A DNA stretch of 64,000 nt from Artocarpus heterophyllus (Eukaryota; Streptophyta; Magnoliopsida; Rosales; Moraceae), in assembly GCA_025403435.1 (NCBI GenBank), contig JAJQZP010000426.1, forward strand, positions 183,365 to 247,364, read 5' to 3'. The position numbers and the translations under genes were made by a program. The notes beneath the pieces were generated by a model that was given only the letters and a program-made list of their open reading frames with translations, was not told the DNA's origin and did not search any database. Shown in pieces: positions 48,467 to 60,251 of the stretch (its first letter is position 1; the number at the start of each line of letters is the position of its first letter).

Positions 48467-51246
48467 TATCACGACCCAAAAACAGGGCATGACGTGGAGT
48501 TGTAGTTTAAGAAAATAATTTGAATTAAGTAAAGTTTTAAAAATTGTAATCAAATTGAAAATATAATAAATTAAATGTGACTTAATTACTTTTCTAATCC
48601 AATCCTCAAGTAAATAAAGAATAAATAAGAATGTTTATTTCAACTTTCACTTATTTATATAAAATGACCATTTTACTCTTGGAGCATATAATCCTAAGTC
48701 TACTTATTTTAGAATGTCTAAAACCTTCGCTAAGTAATTAAAATTTAAAAGAGAAAGATATTTTCAAAGAAAACCTTAAAACAAAACATTAAGGAAAATG
48801 TCTTTGGCAACAATTTGGGATTCATACGATAGTCCTATATTCGAAACATACAACGAGAAATTTAAATAAGTGTGATACAAATGATATCAACCATAATCCA
48901 AAGTAAAGTCCAAGAGAAGGAATAATAGAAATTAAGATTCTATATGCCTTGACTGAAAAGAAAGAAAAATAGACTGCAAATAAGTACATCCATACTCGTG
49001 GTCTCACTTCGCCTTGAAAACTATAACTATCACGGTCTACTCAGTACCGTTCTTAATGCCACCTGAAGGAGGTTAATTTAAAACATAAAAAATGAACAAA
49101 AGTCCTAGTAGGATAACATTTGAACAAACTTTAAGATATCAAAACAATTAAGGTATTTAAATAAATGAAAGATAAAAAAGTAAATAATTGGAATATCAAA
49201 GATTGGCAATGTAATGAAACAATTAAGAAAGAGATGAGACAATTTTAATTAAATTCCCAAGTTCCCAACCCTTTTGTATATCATATACTTAACATACTTG
49301 TAGTGGTTCAGCTACTCCCTACGCTGCAGAGCACCCTGATCGAGTTTGAGGGCATGCCCTTGAGGTTACACTCTAATAACTCCATCTCTATGACTACTAA
49401 AAATAACCACTAGGAGCCATATGTCCTCAGTAGAATTTGAATACTCAATTATGCTTAGAATTTCTTATTCTGAGTCCAAAGTATAATTCTCAAGTTCTTT
49501 TGTCAAAATATGAAGCTAATTATATTTACATATTATATACATTTTGCAAACTCATAGCAATATGCGAAACCACATTTATAATGATCTTGTAAGAAAAATG
49601 CTCATATCAAAATAACATTATTGGCCAAAACAAAACAAATTAATTTCAAATCATAGCTGCTAAGAAAGGAGTTAGAAATCCTACATCATTTGCAAAACAT
49701 ATAAGGATAGCCTTAAGTCTCACAAATCTAACTCGTACAACGTATGCTCCAATGCTGCCTAACTTTGATGGTTTCTAACAAGGTTAATGGGGAACCAAAA
49801 CAAAAAAATAAAATAAAACATAAATTTGTATTATTTATAAATCAATCTCTAATTTACGAGTTAATGGGGAACCAAAACAAAAAAAATAAAATAAAGCATA
49901 AATTTGCATTACATATAAATCAATCTCTAGTGTACCTTTTATGTTTTAAAAAGATCATAAAACATAAATTGAGTTTCTAAGAACCTTTGAACACAAAACA
50001 TAGATTTTAGGAGTGTTTAAACATAACGGAACACAAAGTAACCGAACCAGGACAAACTAGAAGGCTTGTTGGGTTCAGGTGGAGGTGGTAGTAGCTCAAT
50101 CCACTGCTCATGGTTGACTGCCATACATAGGGTACGGTCGACCTTGCCTTCACCGTATTGGGCAGAACCTAGTTTTGTTCCTTCGAGGGCTGATTTGAAA
50201 AATATCAAAATTCTTGACTCAAACTGATTTTAAATAACCCAAAACTATTCCAAAATGTTTGGTAAACATTCTATGATCTTAATAAACATATTTCTATGCA
50301 TCTTTACACCAAAATCACCATGAAAACCGGATTTTTAGAACTTGTTCGAAGTAAAAGCAAAAATATGCTCAAATTCATTTTTCAAGCTTTAAGTCTTAAA
50401 AACATCTATCATATAACTATAAAAACATATTTTAAACATACTTAACATGTTTCAAACATTAATGTCAAATTAAAATGAAATTTATTTCCAATTTTACCAC
50501 AAAACTCAAGTTTTGTTTATCAACACCCAAATATACACATAACCATGTACTAGAAACTTGTATGAATATTGAACACAAAAATTATGCATTAAGCTTCAAG
50601 AAAATACAAACTTAAAGCTAGGTTTGGTTTAGAGAAAACCTACCTTAAAACGCCTTTGAAAAACTCCAAATTTTCCAATTAGAAACCAAGCTTGAGTTTT
50701 TGAAGTAGGCTAGCTACGGAGGAAAAATTTTTAGCTGATTTTTAGGTAAGAAAAGGGGCTATCTTTCTTGGTGTTTTGGCTGCATTTTTGGCTATGTTTC
50801 TGCTAGTTTTTACTTCTACTAGGTGTTGGTTTTCTACAATAAAATGATAAGAGAATGAGAGGGTTGTTGTGGGATAGAGGAGAAGAGTGATAAGTGTGTG
50901 TAGGGTTCTAAGTAGTGTGTGTAGGACTCAAGGTGGGGGTGTTCTCTATGCATGGAAACTACAAAATTCTGATTTGTTTCTTTGAGAAAAGAGTGCATGG
51001 GTGGGAGTGGAGAAAGAGTGAAGTTGGGGTGTTTTTTGTAATAAAAGGTAAATGTGAGGTGTGAAGGCAAATAGGTAAATAGAGAATATAGTTTTAAAGG
51101 TTAAAATTGTGACAAAATGCATTTTAAATATGTAAATCGGTGTTATTTATGCAACAATTAAATTTTAAATCTCAAAATTAATTAGGCATACTAATTGATC
51201 ACATTTACACATAATAAATTTGTGATTAAAATTTTAGGACGTTACA
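48467..51246 (-). repeat. 5' LTR of gypsy B
   Basis: This 2780 bp LTR includes a direct duplication at about 49785-49930: the block GGGGAACCAAAACAAAAAAA followed by AAATAAAATAAAGCATAAAT-type text occurs twice, about 80 bases apart. The 3' LTR has a single copy, so the duplication arose in this LTR. Confidence 0.88.
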
Positions 51247-51410
51247 ATCCTACCATGAAACTTAAAGGTATTACGTAATAATAATAAAAATTTTGACAAT
51301 CGACGGTTTATAAGTAATGCTAACAACATCCTGCGGTGATACTTAAAGGTATCTCGTCGTGATACTAAAAATTTTTGCAACTCTTAGCATTATACTTGGA
51401 TACATCTCAT
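51247..51410. repeat. Degenerate tandem repeat, right part
   Basis: This continues the array of 40564-41088: CCATGAAACTTAAAGGTATT (51254) and CGGTGATACTTAAAGGTATC (51333). It ends near 51410. Confidence 0.72.
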
Positions 51411-51548
51411 GTGATTCGATGACTTTTTTCCCATTGATTTTTTTTAAGTAAAGAAAACACAAAATATCCATTAAATCCTAAAAAATGGAAAACATTTGTT
51501 AAAGAAATAATAAAAGGAACACCATTGTCTGAAGGAAAAAAAAAAAGG

Positions 51549-52368
51549 TAGTGGTTGTTCAACCCGCCCGGGCCCGCCCACCTCGAAAAAAGCGGGTTTA
51601 CGTTATCAACCCACTGGCGGGCGGGTTGAACCCGGCCACCAATATATTTAGGTAGACGGGTTTAGTTTTAAGTTTTTTAGGGCGGGTTCAACCCGAACCC
51701 TCCTGCCTACATATTTAAAAAAAAAACTAATCATTAATTTGATTTTGCTCTTATTTTAGAGATGATCGAACAATCCAACACTCCAAGCATGGGCTCGGCG
51801 GCCTCTTAACATATTAAAAACTGGAAATTCTCCTATTATTTTGTGAAATAATCAAATTCAAATCAAGTAAGTCAGTAGAGAAAGGCCCTAAAAAGAAAAA
51901 TGAACACTTGACTTTGTTCATCATTTCATTTGTAGCATTCTATTATTTTCGAACCCAATGAATAGGCTTTAATCTTTATGGACTCTTGACTTTGTTCATC
52001 ACTTCATCTGTAGTTGATGTTTCTTGTTGCAGTGAATGTTTATGTTTCTTAATTTGTACTTTTGAATACAGTCACTGTCTTTAGGCATCAAACTTGCTTG
52101 TTGTTGGGAATGCTTTATGCATTATCATCTTATATTTTCAACAAATTTTCTTCACTTAAAAAAAATGTCCAAAAAATTACATTAGGCAATAACATAGGTC
52201 TAAACCACTTCAACCCGCCCGCACCTGCCCGCAACCATCCAAAACCAAACCGAAACCACCTGTCATTTGGTGGTTGGTTTGTGGGTTGGTTAATCGCCAA
52301 CCCACCATCTAAAAAAACCGCACCGTACCCGCCCAAAAACCATCAAACTGCTCGTTGTTCACCCCCTA
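51549..52368. mobile_element. hAT-like non-autonomous element, copy 1
   Basis: About 820 bp align with 60252-61083. Both copies have GGGTTGAACC-type text and CTCGAAAAAA near the left end, a shared central segment (CATCAAACTTGCTTGTTGTTG) and a right end of GTTCACCCCCTA or ATTCACCTCTA. Read inward, TAGGGGGTGAACAA is a typical hAT terminal sequence. The left end is blurred and no TSD is clear for this copy. No transposase is encoded, and the 105-codon frame at 52062 is repeat sequence. Confidence 0.65.
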
Positions 52369-53398
52369 TCCTTAAGTGAGAAAGTTCTCGTCAATCCAAA
52401 AGGAATTCTTATCTTGCTTCATGAGGACATTGGCCATGGAAGACCAATACCAAGGACACTATGCTTTTGGTCTTTTGAATTTCTTTGGTGTCACCGTCGT
52501 TGCTTTCAATGAGGCTAGATTTAACACATCAAGAGTCATCCTATGTCTCGGTATCCTCATTGTGAAGCCAACACAATTATCAGAGCTAAATTCGTCATAC
52601 GACAAAGGGAATCTTGCTCAACCAAATCACGTTACTCTATAACAACATGCGTTGTTGCTTAGTCTTCCTCTTCACATCGTGGATCTTTGTGGGTACCTTG
52701 TCCACAAGGAGTCCTTTTGAGCTTCAACTTTGATTTTATCATCTTATACACCAACTCATGCATAGAAAAGATTTACAAAAAGGAGCCAGTGCCAATGGGA
52801 ACAAAGGGAGGGATGGGAGAGAGCTTTAGTTATTTTATGGGTATTTTAATCCATGCAATCTTACTTTTTCTTTTTTTAAAAAAAAGGACCACATGGAAAA
52901 AAAAAATTGAAAGACTTTTCTCTCTATCTCTCTTAGTGGCAAATACTAATACGCCCCAAAGACATGAAAACCTTCATAATTGCCTCAAAACTTTGGTTTT
53001 AGGCCTCAATAACTAGAAAAGATATGAGGAATTGTCTATATAAACAACTCTAAGCCTAAATTTAAAGAATAGGCCTCATTCTAACTTCTTTTCAGATTAT
53101 CTATTCGTCTCTTCTTTTCAGATTATCTATTTGTCTCGTAAAATTGTGTCCTTCTTGATATGATTTTAAGTATAAAGAAGAGGCATGAATCTAAGAGTAT
53201 TAAAAAGTTACATAAATCTTTGTGCTTGTCAATAGAAGATTAATCCTCTAATTCTATCATTTTTTTCCCTACTCTCTCTCTTTTCCAAGATGCACCTCAA
53301 ATACACTGGTGAAGCAATGATGGTAGCAACAAAAAGTGATGAGTTCAACCATCCTTTTTCTCTTAGGGAGCTCATCACTATGTGCGAACATGCAAGTA
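52369..53398. other. Spacer without a recognisable gene
   Basis: An 88-codon open frame at 52376-52642 has no recognised motif. A 26-base unit is doubled at about 53085-53136 (CTTCTTTTCAGATTATCTAT in both). Near 53290 a short plus-strand frame, MHLKYTGEAMMVATKSDEFN onward, is cut by the solo LTR after about 36 codons. It could be a fragment of something coding, but I do not recognise it. Confidence 0.4.
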
Positions 53399-55526
53399 TG
53401 TCACACCCCGAAACTCGGGGGTGACGTAGCAGTTGAATTAATTTAATTAAGCAAAATTTGGTTAAAAATTTCTAAATTTAAGGAATTAGTTTATTACAAA
53501 AAATGGAATAAATTTAAAACTTTTGAAACAATTATTAAAAATAATAAAATAGATAAGAGAAAATATAATATAAAGATAGAGAAATAAGTGTTGGGTCCCA
53601 CCGGGCCCACAACTTGTACACACACATGGTATCGACAATAATTAAAATTACAAGCATAGTCCAGTATAAGAAAAGAAAATTGAAGAATTACATGCCTTGA
53701 TTTACTATAGCAAATAACCTACTCAAATCTTCTATTGCTCCCAAGTCCGGCCAACAGACTCCCAGTTGGTCCTAAGCAGAATTCCACCTAGGGAAAAGGG
53801 TTTAAAAACAGATATAAAGTAAGCAAAAGGCTCAGTAGGACTAGGTTTAAAAATATTTAATTTGAATATAAAATTTATCATTCAGGAAGATATTTAAAAA
53901 ATGAAATTAAATAAATAAATTTTACTAAATCATTCTTACCAAAAACAGTTCATTATTCATCTAGAAAGGATCTTATTATCTTTTCTTAGGCAAACCATAA
54001 ATGTCACTATCGTAGTGGCCCAGCTAGGTTTTAGGGACCTGCCCCTAAGGTCACACTCTACACAACCAGATCTCTACGTATGGCATCATACCCATATGTG
54101 TATTTCTATCATTGTTTAAATCTCATTTTACCAAATATAATCATTTACATTCATTATGTAGTTCATCATGATCATATCATCATTCAACTGTTTATGGAAA
54201 CACTGGTAAAATCTTTTTCAATCACTCATTGAAGAAAGATTCCATTTTGAGGCCAAAATTATTTAAAAACATAGCTACCAACGAAAGAGGTAGAAGTCCT
54301 ACCTCGATACCCGACACCATAGTCTCAGCACCACAGTCTCTATCTGCTATATGTTAGCTCTACGAAACCACAAACAACCTTAAATATGAACTAGGTTTGT
54401 TAATATCTATCTTAGAGTATAGTACTCCACATTGCTAGCTTATGGTGTCTTAATGTGCTATTAAAGTTCATAAAATCAAGCTATTAGGTTAAAATCTTCG
54501 TTTAGGTTTTAAATAGTGGAAACCGATGAAAAATAACAAATTTTTGTAAAGCCCAATCATCCTACCGAATTCCCTAGTCTGGCCTGTCGAACTGTTAAGT
54601 TCAGCCTAGCGACCATATAGGTTTGGCCTACTGAACCCGCTATGAGTCCGGCCTACCGATGATATGAATTTGACCTACCAAACTCATGAATCCAGCCTGT
54701 TGAACCTACAGTTCGGCCCTATCGAACTAAAAAAATCTAGAAGTTTTCAAGCCTCAGGTTTTCAGCAAATTCGAGCCCAAAATCCTTCCAAACCTGGTTT
54801 TCTCAGTTCCCAAAGCACAAATAGCATAAAAACATTGTAGAATAACATGATGAAACACTTTTAAACACTTTCTAACAAATTTCTATGGAAATTTTCAAAT
54901 AAACCTAAAAATTGAGAAAAATAGAAAAAACTTGATTTAGCTCAGTTTTTGTTCAATCTAGCTTAGATTTATGATAATCTAGGTTCCACAAACTTAGATT
55001 AAGGGATTCCTAATCTCAAAGAAGTTTGAATTGCAACTTGCAAGGAAAATGGGAAAAATTGAGAAAAAGTTTAAAAGTTTGAAAGTTTAGTAAACCAACC
55101 TCGAATTCAAAATTTGAATAACAATTATGGAGGCTTAATCTTGCTTCTAGCTTCCAATCCAGCCGGAGATCGAAGCTTGAGCTCAAAATTTTTAAGTTAG
55201 ATTGAGAGGGAAGAGAGAAAGAGAGGGACAGTGAGAGAGAATGAGTCTGAGAGTGAGGAAGAGAGAGTGAGAGAGGAAAATAAATAGAGTGGAAGGGAAT
55301 TTGGTTTTACTATGTGGAAACCATGTCCTGCACATGGTTTTTCAAAATGAGAAGTGTTGGTCATTTGACAAATTGTTTTGTTCTAAAAATTCAAAATAAC
55401 AATTAAAATAATAAAAGATTAAATAAATTGAAAAGCACCACAATTAATTAAATTATGTTTAAATTACATTTAGGAACACTAATACACCATGTTACATATT
55501 AATCTTAATTAATTTCAGGTGTTACA
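53399..55526 (-). mobile_element. Solo LTR of the Tekay family, minus strand
   Basis: This 2128 bp block has the ends TGTCACACCCC and GGTGTTACA on the plus strand and an exact 5-base TSD aagta (53394-53398 and 55527-55531). Read on the minus strand it matches the layout of the nested Tekay LTRs (2094 and 2121 bp): TGTAACACCTGAAATT start, CTATTTATTTTCCTCTC promoter and leader (near 55280), the CGGCAGGCC cluster (54560-54730), and the CCATGTGTGTGTACAAGTTG segment. It is more diverged than the nested pair, so it is an older relative. Confidence 0.93.
54560..54730 (-). repeat. CGGCAGGCC motif cluster in the 53.4 kb solo LTR
   Basis: About seven degenerate copies are seen on the plus strand as TGGCCTGTCGAA, TCAGCCTAGCGA, TTGGCCTACTGA, CCGGCCTACCGA, TTGACCTACCAA, CCAGCCTGTTGA and TCGGCCCTATCGA. 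Orientation and place relative to the LTR ends match the nested Tekay LTRs. Confidence 0.8.
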
Positions 55527-56646
55527 AAGTACTAACTAGGATAAGCCCATATGTGCATGGAGCAACAGACATTCCCATTACGACATAAAGGCAACATGTA
55601 GTATGCAAACCATGCCATTGCACGAGTGGTGTTGTGTTGTGCTCACGCTATGAGTATGCTTGCCTTGCGTGAGCTTGCTAGTGCCACTAGGTGCTTAGAC
55701 TCACACCCTCAATGGTACTGGTTTGAACCCTCAAATTTAGCTAAATCTAGTAGTAGAACAACCATTTATTACTAGATTAAGCGAGATTTGATTCAACATT
55801 AATATTATAGTAAGATCTTTCTTTGCACTTGATTTTGTTTTTTTGTTTTTTTTTTTTTTTTTTTTTTTTGTTTCTTAAGAAGTACTTTGGTGGGAAATTT
55901 CTAGTAGTATGGTAAATTATAAAGTCTATTTGGAAGAGCGGATAAAACTGTCTTCTTTTTTTTTAATGATTTGAACCGTTTTTTTGTCTAAATTTAATGA
56001 GAAAAAAACACTATAACAAAAATTGTTGGAACCAATAAAAACGGTTGAAAACTGTTTTTTGCCAAACATGTTTTTGAGATGTTAATGCAATAGCACTTGT
56101 ATGCCTCCAATGCTAACACATAAACCACCTACAGTAAGACAAGTTTTCATTGGTAACACGTTAGACTACCATTACCGTGAAAGTAGTTGCTAAGTTACCG
56201 TCGATTACCTGGTATGATATATGCTACAACTACTAAACGAATGTCAGTTTTGTATGATTTCCTTTTAGGATACTAATATAATCTGGTTCTTACTCAAAAC
56301 CTACTCTTTTAAGTTTTTATATGTTTGTGGATGCTTTAAAAAAAAGGGTTGGAATTTTTTTAGAAAAAAAGTGTTGTAGCTTATCGTATTTGTTGATCCA
56401 TCAAAGTGGGGTTAAGACCCTATTGCAAAAGAAAAAAAAAACAAGAAAACAAAAAAAACAAAACAAAACAAAAAAAAAAAACAAAACAGAACAAAACAAA
56501 ACAAACAAATAGAAGTGTTTACGACCTGAATTGCGTGGAAAAAAAATCTGATGACAAAAATCATTCTAGCGGGAAAGTGACAAAAGCAAAGATATCCCAA
56601 GATAGAATTACCCTCCAAAGTTGATATGACATTGTACATACACTAG
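55527..56646. other. AT-rich spacer with T-run and A-rich simple repeats
   Basis: There is a run of about 33 bases that is nearly all T at 55838-55870, and an A/AAC-rich run at 56429-56508. A CACTATAACAAAAATTG sequence at 56009 resembles one end of a CACTA element, but its partner was not found. No gene is seen. Confidence 0.5.
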
Positions 56647-57123
56647 GGCCGTGTTTGTTTTACTGGTTCAATTTACTTCGGCTCAGTTTCAATGGCCATC
56701 ATAGTTGGAATAAGTGTTTGATAAAATATTTAATTCAAACTAAACTAACAGTTTCAACTAGATTCCAGTGTCCAACTTAAAATTCAAACCTATTCGATTT
56801 CAACGTTTCGAACCAAGTGATTTCACTTCTATATAATCATGTTCATAATTTAACACTATTATTTCATATTATTTTTATTAAATAATTTTATTTTGCATAT
56901 TTCATATTTATTTTTAATTAGATAACATTTTCATACTTTAAACTAGAGTTATTAATACTCATACAAACATAAATTTAGATTAGATATCTTGTTTAAATTA
57001 ATATTTTAACTATACATTCAAATGCTAGTTTAAATTACTATTTAAACTATATAATTGGATTTTTATATTCAAACCAAAAAAGTTTAAATTAACACAATCT
57101 GAGCAAACGAACCAAACGGGAGG
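56647..57123. mobile_element. MITE-like element, possibly PIF/Harbinger type
   Basis: The left end GGCCGTGTTTGTTT faces the right end AACCAAACGGGAGG (inverse complement CCTCCCGTTTGGTT). Both are flanked by tag, a possible 3-base TSD. The 477 bp interior is AT-rich and non-coding. The inverted ends are imperfect, so the family is uncertain. Confidence 0.42.
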
Positions 57124-57415
57124 TAGTTGTGTGCTTGTTTATGTTGCGTTTATTGTTATTTAAAACTTTTTCTTTTCCTCTCACTGCCATCTCACTAGTA
57201 TGTTTAACTTGTATTCCCGCTAGAAATAGGAAATAATTAGAGAGAAAAAAAAAAAAAAAAAACCCTACGCTTGCTTGTACATTACTAGTTCTCCTAAAAA
57301 TTTATTGTGAGATCAATTGTACAATTTCTTTCGTGCGTGAACACGTACTTGTAAATATGCATGGAGGTAGAAATCTTTTAGGCTATGTGATTGTTTACGA
57401 AACCAAATAAGATTT

Positions 57416-57543
57416 TGTTTTATTATTTTTTTTTTCTTTCGTTTCTTTGTTTACGAAAACCAAATAAGCTTTTTTTTTTTTTTTCGTTTTTGTTTTTGTT
57501 TTTTTTTTTTTGTTTTTTGTTTTTTGTTTTTTTGTTTTTTTTT
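57416..57543. repeat. T-rich simple-repeat tract with a duplicated segment
   Basis: Nearly pure T with scattered G and C, including repeats of the GTTTTTTGTTTTTT type. The segment GTTTACGAAACCAAATAAG (about 57393) recurs as GTTTACGAAAACCAAATAAG (about 57449) around it. Confidence 0.7.
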
Positions 57544-58760
57544 AAGCAAAGCACAACCCATGGGAAACTGCCTGAGATATTTGTATCAGTGGATGGGGTT
57601 CCAAATTGGCTTGACAGTACTTCCCACCAAACCTAAGTATATTCTATATCTGCATTTCTAATTTGTTACAAATTATTGAAAAAAAAAAAGCCTATCCAAT
57701 ATGGGAAGGAATAAATCTTTTCCTGTAGGACATATAATAACAGATTACACACTCATAGATTCTGCATTTTTTTTGTTATTTTACGCCGGAGTTAATGACT
57801 AGTACAAAAACCTCTGGTTGTAATTTCCTATGTGACAAATAATATTAGGAACTACGCAAGAGATATGTATGCCAAGACTACGGTTTCTTGAACTTAAAAT
57901 GCACTTAAGCAGGCATAGGATCTCTAAATCATCCCCCCAAAAAATGGCTTAGCTTAGCAGCTTCTTAATTTTCATTGGAAGCAAAAGTCACATGGGCATG
58001 TGAAAAGGCTAAGCCGGCACAATATCCCATAACGCCTTCATTATCCTTTCCTGTATTCATATTTTACATTTTATATATATTAATGTAATCACAATAGTAC
58101 TACTATTAATATCCAAAAGGTTATTGTAGTTATAATTAGTGTATTTGAGAGAAGGATTCAACTCTTAAGGAATTATACTTAATGTAGTATGTGAAAGTTT
58201 TATAATATAATATATTTTACTCTACAGTATAATATATAAGAGCTTTATATTATTTACAGTCTAAATTTTTGAGTTTAAACTACTTTCTTAAAACACCTTA
58301 TATATCTTTAGAAATTAGTTACGTCAATCACACTAGAAACTTAACTTGGCTTTTACATCAACATCTTAGAAATAAAACTTCGTTTATTTAATTTTGAGTT
58401 CCCAAGTTTGTGTTCCTCGTTGAAGTTTGAGATATTGTGCACCATTTGGTACATTGCCCTATTCTCCAACTTTCGGTTTAATCTTATTCTAATTTTTTTT
58501 TTGTTTTTTGGGTTATGATTGTGATCCGTCCCAAAGAAAGAATTATAAAATGTTTGGCTTACCTAGGGAATTGTTTTTGTTTAATGCATATGCATGGTCC
58601 AGACCCTATGAACATTCCCATGACTCAGCCATGACATAGGCACTGTGGTGGTGGTTTAAGCAAAAAAACAGAAAGCGCAACTCCTCATGTCACAACAAAC
58701 CCTGCAAATCTTGCCTACCCAGATAGTAGTGTAATCCGGGTATTTTGCAAATGCAAATGC

Positions 58761-58778
58761 ACTATATCTAGATATAGT
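58761..58778. repeat. Perfect 18-bp palindrome
   Basis: ACTATATCTAGATATAGT equals its own inverse complement. It follows a doubled ATGCAAATGC-like word. No function is assigned. Confidence 0.8.
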
Positions 58779-59410
58779 CCAAGAATGACAGTTCTCAGGA
58801 TATATCATATATATGTGCGTTGAGAGTATCATGCACGTCTCATGGCGTTAGCCAAATGCCTCACATAATTTATTCATATTCCAATAAAAAAGGAGTGGAG
58901 AATTTTAATTTATTGACTATTCCACCATTAAAGCAGGTTTTTCATATTCAGGTTTAACCTATTCCTTATACCGTCACTTCAAATTCAAATTCTATCATCC
59001 CTGTCCGGTTTAAAAAACAAATAAACCCAAAAGAAAACTATTAACGCACTTCAATAATTCAAATTCAATCAAAATACCAATTACGAACCACAAATTTTGT
59101 AAAATATTAACATTGCCAAACTATTGAGGATGTCTTAGCATATATTTATGTATACACATATATTATAACATATATGGCCATCTATATTAACACCACTTGC
59201 TTAATAGTTTAATATCTACTAACCTCTTCCCACAAAAAAAAAAAAAAAAATCTAATACTCTAATAAGAATTTAGTTTAGCCATTTAATAAGTCGGAGAAT
59301 ATACAAAACCATTTTCTCTAACGTGGACCCTACTTTGACTTTCTCCAAGGGGGGGGCAGCAAAATGCTTATGAGGACAGCCAAAAAAACAGGGTTGGGAT
59401 GTTGATTTGC

Positions 59411-59440
59411 AGCCGTCCATGTAGATGGCAGTGGACGGCT
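59411..59440. repeat. Inverted repeat with 9-bp arms
   Basis: AGCCGTCCA and TGGACGGCT pair perfectly around a 12-base loop in a GC-richer patch. It could be a small element remnant or a promoter word pair. Confidence 0.7.
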
Positions 59441-60251
59441 GTGATATACCCAACCGGTGGAGGTTGCCGCGCTAGATGTAATCAGTGACGTAAGAAGCGT
59501 AAGATGCTTAAGCAAGTGCCATGCTGGCCAAATGAGCGAAACGGCTTGTCAAGATCATGAGTATTACTGGCTGGTTTATAATATATACATTTACAAACAT
59601 ATATTATTTTCGGCCACCTCATTTTCTGATTAATTTAACCAAATGGGCTTTCGTAAGCGTCCACGAAATGTGTAAGGCAATTCATATTTAATAGGGCTCT
59701 ATGGGTCATGCCCTTAAATTTAATCTTCTTCACATAAAATAGCTGCTTTTTAGGATATTGTAACAAAACTATGGCCCGCCTCACATGGGAAAGGATGCAA
59801 GAAAGGGGGATTCTCTTGTGGGAATTGAAGACAAAAGACCCTTGTGGAGGAACTGCAGGGAGAATCCCAGTTTGGTTTTGTTCTCCTTGTGGGGAGTTAT
59901 TTTAGAAGAAGTAATAGAAGTAGGGCTCTTGTCATGCAAGAACGTGGGTAAGTGTTTGTCATAATGCCCCCAATCAAATAAGATTCATTTGTGTTACTAA
60001 ACAAATACAAAATGTTTTTATATTGTGGTATGGACCACCTAAAATCTTAGTAACTTATATTTTATAGTTTTCTTTTATTTTTTTAGGAACTCTTGTAGCC
60101 CTATAGAACCGGGGCCATTGGGGTCAGGGTCTTGGAAGGAAAGAGATACATGGAACTTCCAAAATTACCAAGATGACCAACTTGAAGAAAATATATCTTT
60201 CTGTGTTTTCTTTTTTTCTTCTTTTTTTGGGTGGGGGGTTTGGGCTTGCAC

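Larger units (their letters stand above)
41089..51246 (-). mobile_element. Gypsy B: old Tekay-type chromovirus on the minus strand
   Basis: The 5' LTR is 48467-51246 (about 2.78 kb) and the 3' LTR is 41089-43783 (about 2.70 kb). Between them lie gag, RT, RNase H, integrase and a chromodomain-like end on the minus strand. It starts TGTAACGTCC (minus) and ends in TA where CA is canonical. The LTRs differ visibly more than those of the nested Tekay copy, and all frames are heavily broken, so it is older. TSD atcct is exact. Confidence 0.9.
57544..60251. other. Spacer, possibly low-copy, without a recognisable gene
   Basis: About 2.7 kb of AT-rich DNA with stop codons in all frames beyond about 60 codons. 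Noted items are a perfect 18-base palindrome at 58761-58778, a 9-bp-arm hairpin at 59411-59440 and an A run at 59235-59250. I see no splice-and-frame pattern that supports an exon. Confidence 0.5.

Noticed and set aside
52062..52642. Frames at 52062-52379 and 52376-52642 as host genes
   Set aside because: The first is inside a hAT-like repeat that recurs at 60.8 kb with a different frame. The second has no recognisable motif or supporting structure.
56321..57636. Lysine/asparagine-rich and phenylalanine-rich frames
   Set aside because: They are translations of A-rich and T-rich simple repeats.
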